Source of the DNA: Umbilicaria muhlenbergii
Taxonomy: Eukaryota > Ascomycota > Lecanoromycetes > Umbilicariales > Umbilicariaceae
Reading direction: 5' to 3'
Assembly (NCBI GenBank): GCA_000611775.1
Contig: KK106982.1
Location: 3,183,884 to 3,247,883, forward strand
Length of the DNA stretch: 64,000 nt
This document shows positions 22,311-35,007 of the stretch, one piece after another. The position numbers were made by a program, and so were the translations under genes. The notes beneath the pieces are model-generated. The model searched no databases. It was not told the origin of the DNA and was given only the letters and a program-made list of their open reading frames with translations. The stretch's first letter is position 1. Each line of letters opens with the position of its first letter.

Positions 22311-24560
22311 TTGAAACAGGTACTGCATGAATGTACTCGGATAAATTAACAATATTCCGTAAGGCTAGGACTTCACTCGAGGTGGTGCATCCAAGGACAC
22401 AGGACACGGCGAGTAAGTGGGTAATGCTATTTCCGTGTTCAAGGCTATGGCGGACCGAGGCCGAAAACAAATTTCGGCGGCGCTTCCTCTGCCTTTGTAA
22501 CACACCCATGAACGACTCGGCGGGAGTGGGGTGGGGGGATTCCTGGCAGCTGCTCGTTGCTGACATTAGGAGCCGTGAGCAGATGGATGTATCACGGCAG
22601 AGGGCCTTCCTGATTGCACGGCAAAGTTTTCGGACGGTGGGCCATTTGGCCTATCCTCCTTACGGCGACTAGCTGGGTGCAGATGGCGTAGAGCTGTGCC
22701 GGTATCATTGGGAATCCTCGAAGCGTTCGTACGAAAGGGGCGCCCAAAAGGCTCAATAATTTCCGCACGCAGATCTTCGAGGATCGAGGATTGGTACGCG
22801 TAAGGTATGTCTTATGCGAGTACTCGCCTCCGATTCGCTTCCATGTGCAAATGTGCTGGAGCGGACTCACATCAGGAAGGTAGGTTGGCTGCGTACGGAG
22901 CAGTGGCGAGCGCAGCTCCTTCATTGTATACATTCTTCGCGAATGCTGTAGCTATTTCTTGCCTGTTGAGACATGGTCGCCTTCGTAGTGCAAGCAAGGA
23001 GAGACGGATAGCTCCGAGTGGATGCTTGGCGAGCTCCTCTGTGGCTGAGGAAGGAGGCTGAGGCGGAAGAATGCACAGGCGGGACCGAGGTTCACCATTG
23101 CTCGGGCCAATCACAGCGCCATGCCAGGATCTGGCGATTTTGCCTTCGTAGGAGAAGGAAGCAGATCGGCGCTGGCTCGGCTGGACAGTAATAATAACAT
23201 CCTATCGTTGAGCGCGCCGTTGTCCCCAGGGAGCTGAGTGATGATCTAGGAAGTCATCTGGACACGGAAGCGTGAAAGCATGTGCTCGTTGATGGCCGTG
23301 ATGCTTGTAGAAATGCGTCGGAGAGAGATCACCAGCCACCAAGGACACATCAGAGGGCTTGGTTCACACGGACTCGCCTGCTGAATCAGGCTCTGCATCC
23401 ATCACCACCATCATAGTGATCATCCATCAACCAGTGTTCAACGATAGTAGTATCGCCACTCGATTGGTGAGACATTGCACCACAAGGGTATAAGCACCGG
23501 CATTCATCCAGCATGTTTCTCCACCATTCCAGAGGCCCAGTGACTTGTGAGTCTCGGTCATCTTCAACCTCAGCCGATTATCGCGGATCCGGCAGACCAG
23601 TCGTTCAGCGCAAACCTCCTCGCATCAAGAACCAAGCAGCAACGGTCGCGGGGTCCAACTCTGGAACGTGTGTGCTCTTCCAAGCAACACCTCCTTACGC
23701 CTTACCCTACGCAGGGGACCCGACAGCAAATACTCCAATTCGAGTGCTAGATAATACGGTACTCACCTGCGACGTACCGAAGCGGGTAGCATCTCATTGT
23801 CCAGTCATTCCTCGAAAATCCCTGGTGAATCTACGGCTCTACGTTTCACCGCAAACGGAACCCTCGTGCAGGGTGGAAGCATCTGCCATTTTCACTTGAT
23901 CAGCTTTGAGTGGTTGGCTACTTGAAAGGTGAAACGCGTGGGCGTGCTGTCACCGGGGGGGTCCACCGACATTTGCTCCCAATCATTCCAGTCATCCCCA
24001 GTGTGCCCGTGCTCTCGCACCAGCGAATCACGGGGCGCCCCGCTCGAGCTGCCAAGATTGGAGAGAGGCAGGGGTCGCTGAAGTCGCGCGCTACCGGGAA
24101 GTATCCAGCCATAGGCGAGAACGAGCCCAAGCGTTAGGGAGCATTAGAGGAGCATAGCCTGTAAGGCTAAGACGCACAAGCATACCTGAACCAAGGGGAC
24201 CCGCCTGCACAGGGGGCACAGGAGCGAAGCATCGGAGCCTTGGAGAGGGACGGAGTCGATTCAGCATCATCCAGGCTTGAGAAGGGGTGTGTTGGAGTTT
24301 TGAGCTGGCAAGCCTGCGGGCGGCGAGACGACGAAAGCAGCCAACCAGTCCATTTCCAGCTCTGGATTGTTTCCCCACACGCTGGGGCCAGGATCGAAAT
24401 TGGTCTGCAACGAGCGCCCTTTGCACTCCAACCAACAGCCACGCGCACAGGAAGGGGGAGACACGGGGCTAGCAGCGCAGGCTATCTTAATCCTCTGCTG
24501 CCCCGTGTACTATTTTACTTCAAACGATTAGGGAAGAAGGGGCGCCAGTGACCAGCACGA
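22311..24560. other. intergenic spacer, no supported gene
   Basis: A long gene-poor stretch upstream of the cyclin leader. Frames of up to about 128 codons (for example 23513-23899 plus) have no motifs or consistent codon bias. I see no transposon ends or tRNA boxes. It probably holds distal regulatory DNA for the cyclin gene. Confidence 0.4.
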
Positions 24561-24677
24561 CACATTATCAGTGTGCACAGGAGGCGATCATTCTCGTCGA
24601 GTCATAAGTATCATTCATCACCCGCCTTCACTTCGAAACACACACCTCTCCCCACCATTCGACAGCCGGCCACCGCC

Positions 24678-24710
24678 TTCGCATTTGCATTCGCATTCGC
24701 ATTCGCATTC
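24678..24710 (+). repeat. hexanucleotide microsatellite (TTCGCA, about 5.5 copies)
   Basis: Consecutive units are visible with one T-for-C substitution in the second. In the overlapping upstream frames it would encode Ala-Phe or His-Ser dipeptide runs, but neither frame is supported as a protein. Confidence 0.9.
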
Positions 24711-24786
24711 CTTCGTCACCGGTCGCTCGACTTCACGCCCCTTCACGAAGTATATTAGTGTTGCTACTCCCCCTCACCGGCTTGAG

Positions 24787-24840
24787 GTTGTTGTTGCTAC
24801 TGCTGCTGTAATCATTGTTGCTTCTGTTGCTGTTGCTGCG
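24787..24840 (+). repeat. imperfect GTT/GCT trinucleotide run
   Basis: A degenerate three-base periodic stretch in the region upstream of the cyclin gene. It could be expanded from replication slippage; no coding role is supported. Confidence 0.7.
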
Positions 24841-25694
24841 CCAGAAGGAATCATTCGGGAAGCGCCTTAGGACTAGCCCTGCCGCTCGACAAAGATTTCC
24901 CGCTTAAGCAACCCCGCCTCGGCCGCCTCCCCCAATACGCCTAACAGCACCGTCCCCTGGAACCTCGATCCTTCGGGCCTAGGTCAGGCACAGTCCGGGG
25001 CGTTTCCTCAACAGCCATCGGCCTTCGTTTACCCCCGCCCACCCTAATCCACTAAGCGACTATCAGCTTCGCCGTGCGCCATCCGCCTGCTGCGATCCAA
25101 ACCCCCTCGGTCTGCCTCGACAGCGCAGATAGCAAGCAACATTTACTTGTGACTTGTACGTCTTGCGTGCGGAAGGAAAGGCGGTAACGCAGCGAATCCT
25201 AGTCATCAGATTTCCGCCGGACGGAAAACTGCAGAAGTTATTAATTCACACGGTCCTCCACACGAGATTTCACCTGACGCTTCTATTGACCCTATTGGCC
25301 CTTCTATTGTCGACGACGCTCGAGACGGAGCAGAAACGCCTTTGACCTTCACGATATAACAACGCTTACGATCCACACACGGTCTGCTACTTTACGTCTT
25401 ACGATCTACCATCTAGTAATCCGGAATCCAAGGCACTCATAGACTAATACAATACCCATATCTCCCGCTTACACCGACATAACGTCAACTCAGCCTCTAC
25501 AAGGCGCGACTGTCATATCCTCACCTCGCCAACCCGGCCGACACACAGACCGATCAGCCCGCAGCTTTAGCTCAAGCACTTCAACCTCAGGACATCTACT
25601 TCTGTGGCACAGGACGATAGCCTAACGACCTGAAGCTTAACCCAAAGTCTCACATAAGTGAAGCTTGCCTTGACATCCCCTCCAAATCAACAAG

Positions 25695-26954
25695 ATGGCA
25701 CTACCTACTCCAGCCCAGAACCAGGCGGCCTTGGACGCTTTCGTTATGTCTCCGGTGTCGTCTTCGATGGTTTCGTATCTTGCAATGATGGCTTCAAATG
25801 TCATTCGATGCGAGCAGCAGCCACCATTAACAAACAAACACCTGCCGCCAACCCCACCGGCAACTCCACCGCAAGACCCAGAGACGCGACTACCGCTTCA
25901 GCCGGCACTTCCTTCGCTTGAGGAGTTCATCCAATCGCTTGTGGACCGCTCGCATGTCCAAGTCCCGACTCTGATGAGCTCTCTCGTCTACCTCTCCCGC
26001 CTCCAACAACGATTACCACCTGTGGCCAAGGGGATGCGGTGTACAGTTCACCGAATCTTCCTTGCCTCGCTTATTCTCGCAGCGAAGAACTTGAATGATT
26101 CTTCTCCGAAGAACAAGCACTGGGCTCGCTACTCTTCGGTCAAGGGATACGAGGGCTTCGGCTTCTCATTAACCGAAGTCAATCTTATGGAGAAACAACT
26201 ACTTTTCCTCCTGGACTGGGATCTACGGATCACAACCGAAGATCTCTTCACCCACCTCGAGTTCTTCCTCGCGCCCATCCGCCAGAAGCAGCTCGCCAAG
26301 GAAGAAATCAAGCGCCAAGTCCAGCTCCGCGAGCTTGTTCTTGTCGCCCAGAACCAACAACAAATCCGTGAGCGGTCTCCCCATCTTGCGCTCTCCGTCC
26401 GCAGCGGTACTGGTTCCGCAAAGAGTGCGTACAATTCGCCCGCCGGCTACAGCTCGACCACATACGTCAAAGACCTCGAGCGCTACTCAAACGCCACCCC
26501 ACCGCCAAAATCTTACCAACGCCGCCAACAGCGCCCCTCCCGCTCCGTCTCGCCTCCCTCGGCCGATGCCGTTCCCGGCCTCGTCCACTCGGGTACCGCC
26601 AACAGCCTGGGATCCACCTCCTCGTCGCGTGCTTCATCGATATCTCCACCACCATCGCGAGGCACGCCGTCCTCAACCATGTCATCCTACGTCGACGACA
26701 CCGCCTGCGTATCCTCGGAATACGACATCGCAGCTTCCTACAGTGACGGTAACTCCAGTCCCTACGCCGAGAGCATGTACAAACTGCGTCCGACGCTCGG
26801 AGCCCATCAGTTGAGCTACACGGGCGATCTGGAGAAGCCGGCGAAGAAGGCGAAGATGGCCGGCGGCATCATTCAGAGGTTCTTCTACTCGGCCGCGGGG
26901 GCGTATCAGGGTGCGAACGGCACGGCGAGGGTCAGGGTGGGGAACGCGTACTGA
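25695..26954 (+). CDS. pclA: Pho85-type cyclin, PclA/Pcl1-like (419 aa)
   Basis: Activating subunit for a Pho85-family CDK; PclA in Aspergillus acts in cell-cycle progression during asexual development, and yeast Pcl1/2 act at G1. Single exon. The cyclin box spans about residues 75-185: [20 protein letters not shown], a [11 protein letters not shown] helix, [20 protein letters not shown] with the [10 protein letters not shown] loop, and [17 protein letters not shown]. This is the typical Pcl layout. A helical region rich in Lys and Gln follows. The rest is a Ser/Pro-rich disordered tail with several Ser-Pro sites that could be CDK targets, ending in a basic segment ([11 protein letters not shown]). 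The ATG at 25695 sits in a good AAG-ATGG context and is preceded by an unusually long repeat-bearing leader. Confidence 0.9.
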   Translation: MALPTPAQNQAALDAFVMSPVSSSMVSYLAMMASNVIRCEQQPPLTNKHLPPTPPATPPQDPETRLPLQPALPSLEEFIQSLVDRSHVQVPTLMSSLVYLSRLQQRLPPVAKGMRCTVHRIFLASLILAAKNLNDSSPKNKHWARYSSVKGYEGFGFSLTEVNLMEKQLLFLLDWDLRITTEDLFTHLEFFLAPIRQKQLAKEEIKRQVQLRELVLVAQNQQQIRERSPHLALSVRSGTGSAKSAYNSPAGYSSTTYVKDLERYSNATPPPKSYQRRQQRPSRSVSPPSADAVPGLVHSGTANSLGSTSSSRASSISPPPSRGTPSSTMSSYVDDTACVSSEYDIAASYSDGNSSPYAESMYKLRPTLGAHQLSYTGDLEKPAKKAKMAGGIIQRFFYSAAGAYQGANGTARVRVGNAY

Positions 26955-27962
26955 ATGATCGCTGATCATCATTGGTGGACATACCACACGACAGAAGAAC
27001 GAAAGGAACGCAACGGTGCCCGGAGCTGGTATTTAGGCATCTAGGAGGACCCGTCGTTTTTTGCGGAGCTTTTAGCGTGCATCCTGGGTCCTGTGTTCTC
27101 GCGCCGCGAGAACCGGACCCTTGGGCGTTTTTGGGTTTGGATATTTGCTGTAGTTGCGAGAAGAAGACTCTGTGCAATGTGTCAGATTTGCCCCATATAC
27201 CCGCAAGATCTGGCCAATATTATTTGTGGAGATAGAACAATGCATTCCTATCGAAAGAACGTCTGTTTCACTTTTTCCGTTACGGTCATGTGAATTTGAC
27301 ATGTGAATGCTCCGTGTGCCTGCTGCCGAGATATGGCGATGAAGGAATAAGCTAAGCCTTAAAGGGCCAAGCATATGAAACACGTAACCACGCGTGCCAC
27401 TTTGCGACACGACCCTACATGTGGTGAAGCAGACCACCACCGAAGTGCTTGGTGATCCCATGACGCCCCTCTCCACGCCCGAGCTCGGTGAATTGTCAGG
27501 ATCCCGAGCAGCTACAACCGGACAAGGATGTGCATTTGGCCCGGGTACCAGACCCTCCCGTCGGGAAGATGGCAAAGAATCCGGATGGGTGAGCCTGAGG
27601 CGATATTCGATAGATCGATGCGTTTCTGGTTGGGAAAGGCTTACTTGGGAAGGTGGGTTGGGCGGTGACAGAGAAAGGGAATGATCATTAAGGGATCAAG
27701 CAAAAGTGGAAGTGCAGGGGTACATTGTAATACTTCGTCGGTGGATGAGCAATTGTCCCTGAGATTTATCTTTAGGGGCTGCAGTGGAAAAACGCATAAG
27801 AAAGATTCTCGCTCATCATATAGATGGCGGTCCCATAACTCCTATCGTCATGATCAGTTTACGAAATGCTGCCCGAACCCAATACTGGCCCCAAAACATA
27901 AACCATTTTGCTGTTCCCACGCAATGCTAAAGATCAAAATGCTCCATCTGATTCCGACTGGC
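26955..27962. other. convergent spacer, no gene seen
   Basis: Lies between the 3' ends of the cyclin and the membrane-protein gene. Frames such as 27072-27575 minus show no motif. It probably contains the two 3' UTRs. Confidence 0.5.
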
Positions 27963-29459
27963 CTAAGCTGCGGCCTTCGCGTCATGCCAATCCTCGTGTT
28001 CGTCAGAAACTCGCGGCGACGTCTGGTGAGGTGAATGTGCACCTCCAGGAAGGGTAGAGGGAAGGTCTTCTTCAGAGTTAAGCGGGGAGACCTGGTATGG
28101 AGTAGGGGTATCATGATAGCCATGCTCCTCTACGGGCGCTTTGATTCCAGGGGCTTGAATGTACTCAAGAGGGAGCGGCCCATCAGCTTCACCATCCGAC
28201 ATGGTCGGCCATTCTTTCCTGTTCTCACGTCGTCGGCGCCAGTAGATACCAAGGACTATAACGGCAGCCAAGGCCGCCAAGGCCGCCAGACATCCAATAA
28301 CAATGCCAGCGATGGTACCCGCTAGCACGGATTTGGATTTGAGTTTGGGTTTGGATGAAGGAGTGGGAGAGGTGGTGAGATTGGAATTGGAAAGCGTAGG
28401 AAACGTAGTCGCGTTTGTGGACGCTGAGGATGCCGCCATAGCGCCCTGCGCTGCTTGACCTGAACTAGAGGCTGGCGTAGATGCCGAAGTTGCTACCGTC
28501 GTATTGGCGTCTGTACTGACGATTGTTAAACTGATGTTATTGCCAGGATTGTCCTTCTGGCCGACCTGAAGACAGTAGTTTCCGCCTGGTTGCAGGGTTG
28601 GTACTAGCAGGACGTCAGCTACTGGACGTGGATAAGGAATCACCTTTGTCTTACATAGTACGAAGTCTACGGTTGTTGGCTCCTCATGGTTGGTGAGATT
28701 GTCTATTGGAGACATGTCAGAATGAACTTCGTAAGAAATGGGAGTGCACATACAAGTTTTGGATTCAGCGGCAAGGCTGTCTTGCAGTAAGGTTAGAGTT
28801 ATGGATCTAGGGTTCTGTGCTGTTAATTTTGCTTTCACTGTTCCTCCAGCATGGTATCTATTGTTGGCACTCGGACTCGTCAGAATCGAAGGAGGACCAT
28901 AGTGTGACATTGTGACAATTGACATAGTTGTTGTTGATGGAAATTCTGGTACCGGTGTAGTCCCTATGATTGGTGTTGATGTTGTAGATGCCTGTCCTGA
29001 GGATCTTTGTGGTTCCGTAGACTCATCCATACCGGAATTCTTGGGTTTCGTTGTGCTGGAGATGCTTGTCTTGTCTGTTGGTGTCGTACTTGTGGATGAG
29101 GTAGATATACCCGTACATGACGCCTGTGACAGATTAGCATCTGTTGAGCTTGGTATTATTGGGCAACTCTGAGGTGCTCGGTGGTTTCAATGCAGAAAAA
29201 CTCTTCGAGGTTGCCCTTACACGTGCGTCGCTAATGGAATTATTCTTGCGCAATCCATGGCGCTAAATCAGTACCCTCTAAGGTCAAAAAGGCTCTGCAC
29301 TGTCGTATAGCACGGATGTGTGATGCATGCAGAGAAGTCAAGGAAAGGAACAAAACGTACAGCGCAGTTGTTACCCTGGGGAGCTTGCGCCAGAGTGTCG
29401 TTCTGAGTCATAAACAGCACAACAAGCGCAGAGAACGCATTCAGGAATGTTGGTTTCAT
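27963..29459 (-). CDS. secreted-type single-pass membrane protein with mucin-like ectodomain (about 434 aa)
   Basis: I joined an N-terminal exon (29459-29361, MKPTFLNAFSALVVLFMTQ signal peptide, mature start near QAPQGNNCA) to a long exon (29168-27963). Both ends are phase 0, so one 192-nt intron would suffice, but that is long for this window. One or two small cysteine-bearing exons may hide inside it. The ectodomain is Ser/Thr-rich with several N-glycosylation sequons, a central Cys-containing module (ITLTLLQDSLAAES, then VLLVPTLQPGGNYCLQVGQ), and a Ser/Thr stalk. One membrane helix follows (LAGTIAGIVIGCLAALAALA), then a basic stop-transfer RRRRENRK and a Pro-rich cytoplasmic tail. The layout resembles fungal wall-stress sensors, but no WSC or CFEM domain is provable. 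Function not assigned. Confidence 0.7.
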
Positions 29460-32400
29460 TGTACATAAGGTCAATCAAAGTTGAACTCTGACCTAAGAGA
29501 GCTGGCTTTTGAAGATGCGAACGCAGAAAGGATATGAAGATGGCAGTACGGCTGAACCAGCGTACAACTTCAGATGCACAAAGCAGGAAAGAAAGAGCAG
29601 TCCCCCTCAAAATTATCCCACAAGTATAACAGCCTGCTGCAGTCCCCCACGGCGAAGTTGAAGATACGTGTGCAGAAAGGCTGTGCCATTGCCAGGCGAA
29701 TTGGGGGCTCAGAGGTTGCACTCCTCTCCATGCAATGATCCTTAGGTGGTAACTCATGCGTAGTCCTTGAAGCTCAGCGGCTCGGATAGGGCGCCGTACC
29801 TCTTCAGAGCCTCGAGTGGCACTTGATGCGTTAGAGATGGCTTCATCGGCTCATTGGACTGTGCCGCTGGTCCTCATCGCCAGCCGTCTAACCTCACTGC
29901 CTTGGGATGGAGCTCCGCGCTTCCAGAATTGTGGAGCAAGAACGGCGCAGGGTTCAACTTTTATATGAACTGTTGCTGCAGAGGCATACGTTGTGCCGTC
30001 AAGCCATTTCACGGAGGAAGAGGGTGCTACCAAACATGAAACTTGGCAATTCCCGTGACCTGTGCTCCATCCACCAAGGTGACGCCCGAAGGCTAAAATT
30101 GGAAAGCCAATTAAGTAAGCCGCATCGAAATGCGAAAAGTCTCGAGTCGAGATCTAGACTGTCAGCCAGAGTACCAAATTGCACCTGACACCGTGCAACA
30201 AATACTTGAGTGTACATAATTACTGAGGGTGTTAAAGCGCAAGCCTGAACACCAACGTCATACGCATCGGAACATGATGCTGCCTAGACTAGACGACTGT
30301 GGATACACTACGTAGGAGGCCCGAAGATCATAAAGATAGCTCCAGTTGTGGCGTCAATCTACTACCAAACGCATTTGATCCGCTAGCCCTGCTCGATGTT
30401 CGCATTGATTCGCGTGTATTATACAACGGATATAGATTTGTCTGAGATGTAAACGGGATACAGCCGCATGGTACGAGTCTTAAAAATAATTCTTGAATCC
30501 ACTATAAACAGTGTGGCCTTGAACTGCAGTTACCAGCGCAATGCCCAAATCGTCCCCTTGATTGAATTCTTCTGGGCCTCCCGCTGAAACACAAAAATGG
30601 TGAATTCGATCACCACCAGAACTGCACAAGCCCTATTTCATTGAAGCGCGTGTGCTGCTGACGTAGGCCACTTGCCTTTATTGACGTTGCCAGACAGGAC
30701 GAAGATCCTTAATATCGTGTGTTGAGGCACAGTTGGCTGCTGCGGGACCTGCAGTCTTCTGGCGCATACTATACTGCGGATGGTCAGCAAGCCAGCCTTG
30801 TTTCGTCGCTAAGATATGTATTAATCATGCAATGAAGGAGGTTATATCAGATCTAAAGCCCGGTCAAGGGCTGATTTCATCAATGCTAACTTGTAGCTAT
30901 GCCGACCGTCGTGAGATTATAATAATTTGATCATCATGTAAGGAAAAGAAGATAAAAAAAGACAACGAGATAGAGCTTGGATGAAACTTGACTTACTATG
31001 CAAGCTTCTCGTCTGCAGGGATCTAGTGATCCTGAAGCGCCCAGTGTCACGTCCAGAGTCGGTGTATTCTTTGCGCAGCGAGATTAGGCTGGACCACTCC
31101 TCTAGCTTCCTATCAAGGCACACCTGCTAGAGCCAGGCTTAGATCTTTGAATGCTCACCATTCCGGCAGCCGGCAGCGGACCGTGGGTGTGACCGCCCCT
31201 TGGATCACTAGGGCGGACATGACAAGACCATATAGGTTGAGCTGACGCAGCGACGAATATTGACAGCATCATCACGATATTGCAGAAGCTGTCAGAAGCG
31301 TCTGTTTAGTAATGGTATTAGCCTGAGAGTGTGGGGCGAAGCGCTAATGACAGCATCCAAGGCTCGCGACTGGATCAGTGCAGACATTCTCGTCTTCGCA
31401 GGCGGTCAAGCCGCTCGGACATATGCTTGTCATTTATATGTCGAGGTCATCATATTAAGGGAGTGCGAGACATGACAGACAGAATAACACGTAACGTACC
31501 GTGCTCTTGATAGTATTAGATATGGAGACATTGTACATCAGCGTACTAATCCGCGTTCCATGTGATACACTGAACGAAGGCACCGAATGTTACTGTTTCA
31601 GAGTCAGCTCGGATGTCCTTCCACATAGATGCGGTTAGTCAGAAGTTCAAAGCTGTGATCAGAAATGCATGAATGGTATATAATAAAGTGTGTCTACATC
31701 GGAAACCCGGATCAGACTCGTCATCTAGATGTTCATCATAGAAGAAGCAGTGAGGTCAAATAGGAAGATGGCTTACGATATTGTGACGGCAATGATGGAT
31801 AGCAGCTCTCAGTGGGAGTGTGGACTGTGCGGTGCGCATCAGACGGACGAGTTGCTTGCTAGGTGGTACATAGTGGGCACTGGAGACCGCTTATTGTTAG
31901 CGATATGATCTGCAACCAGTTGGTAAGAACAAAGGGATTTAGTCAGGTTCATCAGTGGGCTAGGTTTTCTAGGCCTGCCACGAAAGGGCGTATCCTTTCA
32001 CAAAGCAGTCTCATATTTTGAGGACTGTCGGAGCCCAGTGCCATTCATCTTATGGTAACCTGTGGTTGGACACCGGGGGGGGAAAGGGGGGTGGGGGAGT
32101 GTTGGGGGGTGTTTAATAGGTGTGTCATACCGTATGACAACAGCTATCGTGGCGAACTTTGCAAGGTTCTATTGATCTGGTGGGTCTAGAAAAGCAACAT
32201 GAATCAGCGAGGTCGCCTTTGAGTATGATCACGTTTGTCTTGAAGATTGGTGAATAAGAGCTCAGTCTAAGCCATTTGGTGTCTTCGAGGATCCGATAGG
32301 ATCTCAGTCGGTAATTTCCAGCGTATATAATACGAATTGATCATCATCGCTCTGGAAGTATTTGGGTGTTGGGATTGTGGAGGATTGAGAGCTTACCATG

Positions 32401-33388
32401 TCAACCCACGCGTCAAGAGCATCTAGGGTCTAAGGCCAAGCGACCGGTCGTCCAGGTCTCGCGCTGCTCCACAGTCAGTGACGGTTGGCTCATAGACTCT
32501 GGACATATCATAATGCAGCAGTAGAAGAATGTATCAGACTGACGTGTGCAATAAAAGTTTCATTCCCCTTGAGGTCAAAGACTCTAGTTTTGCGGTTTGA
32601 ACAAATCATCAGGTAAGAAGAAGAGGGCAGCAAGGACGTGAGAGATTCAAGTACTTACTGTAATGCGTAAACCATGCTTTGGATACATGGCTGGAGCGCA
32701 CCGAAGACACGCGTTGGGTGTCCTGTTGCGAGTGTGGTGGAGTGGGTAAGGTAGTGAAAAGAAAAGAGTAAGAAAGCTCGAAATAATTGTACAGGTAACT
32801 ATTGCCTTGTTCTCGTCTACGTTAGTGTGGCTCGGAAGAGAGTAAGCCTTACAGACACGTGACCAGAGCCAAGAACCCTGGTCCCCAATCGTACCTTAAT
32901 CTCTGACATTCTACGGACACAGCCCAATAGCTTCATGTCGTCGTCTTCTCGATGCGAGGCGCGCCGGATGCTGGCGAAGAAGAGCATGTGCTCCAGCTAT
33001 CTGAGGCTGCGGGCGACTTCGGGGTTTCTGCTCGAGAAATTCCCGGAGGGGCGGCCGGATTGTGGCATCTAGCGGCGGGGCTCTGTTGATTTGCGGGGCA
33101 GAGGAAGCTCGTGGACGGAGGGGCGCGAGGAGCGTCAATCATCGTGACAATTGCTAATAAGGTGCCTCGGCGGTAATCCACCATGGAGTATGACCGCCGT
33201 AGAACATCTCCCACATCCTGTCTATCATCCAAATCCCCACCGCCATCTTCACTTGACCTGTTCGATCTGCCATCTCTTCTACTGCATCTGCCCTGACCTC
33301 CGTTTTCCAACGCATAGGTATTACTCTTGAACAGGACCCAACTCTGTCACAGGCACAACCCCTCGAAGTTCAACCAGACGAATTTGCC
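29460..33388. other. 3.9-kb gene-poor spacer
   Basis: No gene could be supported on either strand. It contains the G-rich tract described separately. The last part (about 32750-33388) is the promoter and leader of fructose-1,6-bisphosphatase, with a C/T-rich stretch and a possible leader intron near 33300. No transposon, tRNA or rRNA signature was recognised. Confidence 0.45.
32075..32109 (+). other. G-quadruplex-type motif
   Basis: Four uninterrupted G runs of 8, 6, 5 and 6 bases are separated by loops of 3 (AAA), 1 (T) and 6 bases. This fits the G3+N1-7 rule with room to spare. It lies 1.3 kb upstream of the fructose-1,6-bisphosphatase start. Confidence 0.85.
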
Positions 33389-34561
33389 ATGACGACGAAC
33401 GGCTCTAGTGGCGACACCGCCTCAATGAGCTCCGAGAAGATCAATACGGACATCGTGACCCTCACCCGCTTCCTGACCGAAGAACAATCGAAACACAAGG
33501 AAGCCACGGGCGACTTCACGTACAGCTCCTGCTCCTCCGAGCTTCGGTCCTACAGCCACTAACAAAATCCAGACTCCTCTGCCACGCTCTCCAATTCTCC
33601 TTCAAATCCATAGCCTACTACATCCGGCGAGCCACACTCATCAACCTCACCGGCCTAGCCGGCTCCTCCAACACAACGGGCGACGACCAGAAAAAGCTCG
33701 ACATCATCGGCAATGACCTCTTCATCAGCGCCATGCGCACCTCGGGCAAATGCAAGCTGCTCGTGTCGGAGGAAGAAGAGCATTGCATCGTTTTTCACGA
33801 ATCTCCCAAAGCCCGCTACGCCGTCGTCTGCGACCCGATCGACGGCTCGAGCAACTTGGACGCCGGAGTCAGTGTTGGGACCATTTTCGGCATCTTCAAA
33901 TTGGCCGAGGGGAGCAAGGGCGAGCAGGAGGAGTTGCTGCTGCCCGGGACGGACCTCGTGGCGGCCGGGTTCACCATGTACGGCGCCAGTGCCCAGCTCG
34001 TGATCACGATGAAAGGGGGCAGCGTCAACGGGTTCACCATGGACAACGCGCTGGGCGAGTTTATCCTGACGCATCCGGATATGAAGATGCCGAAATCGCG
34101 CTCGATCTACAGCGTCAACGAGGGGAACAGCATGTACTGGGAAGCTCCGGTCAAGGAGTATTTCGACAGTCTGAAGTATCCGTCTGAGGAAGGCGCGAAG
34201 CCGTACAGTGCGCGGTATATTGGCAGTATGGTTGCAGATGCGTACCGGACCTTGTTGTACGGAGGCATCTTTGCCTACCCGGCTGATAAAAAGAGCGCCA
34301 AGGGGAAATTGCGGATTCTATACGAGTGTGCGCCAATGGCCATGGTCTTCGAGAACGGTGCGTGTGCCCAGTTCCACAGCATGCATGTGAGGAAGTTGTT
34401 ACTGACATGGTACTGTAGCCGGTGGTCAAGCGGTCAATAGCCGCATGGAGCGTATGTTGACAATAGTGCCGGAACACATCCACGACCGATCCGGTATCTT
34501 CATGGGTAGCTACGACGAGGTACAGAAAGTGATTGACATGCACAAAAAGCACTCGAAATAG
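33389..34561 (+). CDS. fbp1: fructose-1,6-bisphosphatase (352 aa)
   Basis: Hydrolyses fructose-1,6-bisphosphate to fructose-6-phosphate, the committed gluconeogenic step in the cytosol. Exons: 33389-33519, 33573-34357 and 34419-34561; introns of 53 nt (branch CTAAC) and 61 nt keep frame. The length equals the usual family size. Visible motifs: an N-terminal TLTRFLTEEQSKHKEATG helix, LLCHALQFSFKSIAYYIRRA, the metal-binding DPIDGSSN from about residue 131, the Asn/Tyr-containing IYSVNEGN loop, ARYIGSMVADAYRTLLYGG (substrate-phosphate region) and the C-terminal GGQAVNSRMERML. In fungi the enzyme is usually repressed by glucose; no motif for that was identified here. The open frame alone would miss both terminal exons. 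Confidence 0.97.
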
Positions 34562-35007
34562 AGGCAGAATGTAGCGTGCCCGATAGCCACTTTGACTGGT
34601 GTTGGGGTTTTCAATATGTAGATACCTGCAATGCTAGGTGAGAGAATCACGTGATTAGATTGCAAGTGACACGTATCTGGTGGAGGGGAGACGAAGCCTG
34701 GAGTCTACCGCCTGAAGTCGATGCGACGATGGCAGCCGCAAGCCAGACTCGGGGGGGAAGTACTGGGCACTCGTAGGTAATAAAACAAAGCCCAGGTAAT
34801 ACATCTCCCAGGGCGAGTCATGGAGCAAACCTTGGCGGCATAAGACGTAGTCGAAGTTAGTATCTTTCTTCTCTATTCGAAAAACAAGTTCCCATGTCTA
34901 GGCATTGAAAGAAACTATTTCCTGAAAGCGCCGGGTCACCCACACCGTTCAATTGACGTTTCCTCGCGTCGTTGTGCCCCTATTCCGTATTGGACCAGTG
35001 CATACGC
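34562..35007. other. convergent spacer between fbp1 and aha1
   Basis: The 3' regions of two genes face each other here. No gene, repeat or RNA recognised. Confidence 0.55.

Larger units (their letters stand above)
24561..25694 (+). promoter_or_regulatory. probable long 5' leader/promoter of the cyclin gene with simple repeats and short upstream frames
   Basis: The stretch is C/T-rich with few G, as often seen in fungal promoters and leaders. It contains short frames from near 24571 (two overlapping ones cross the hexamer repeat), the TTCGCA repeat and a GTT/GCT-rich run. Transcription start and leader introns cannot be placed from sequence alone. Confidence 0.4.

Noticed and set aside
689-30532. 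CTTGAACTGCAG found near 690, 2740 and 30520 as a dispersed repeat
   Set aside because: The shared stretch is only about 12 bases, one copy is inside a coding region, and flanks do not align; chance is sufficient.
33733-34440. 235-codon frame as the complete phosphatase
   Set aside because: It lacks the N-terminal helix and the C-terminal GGQAVNSRMERML block, both of which lie in neighbouring exons.
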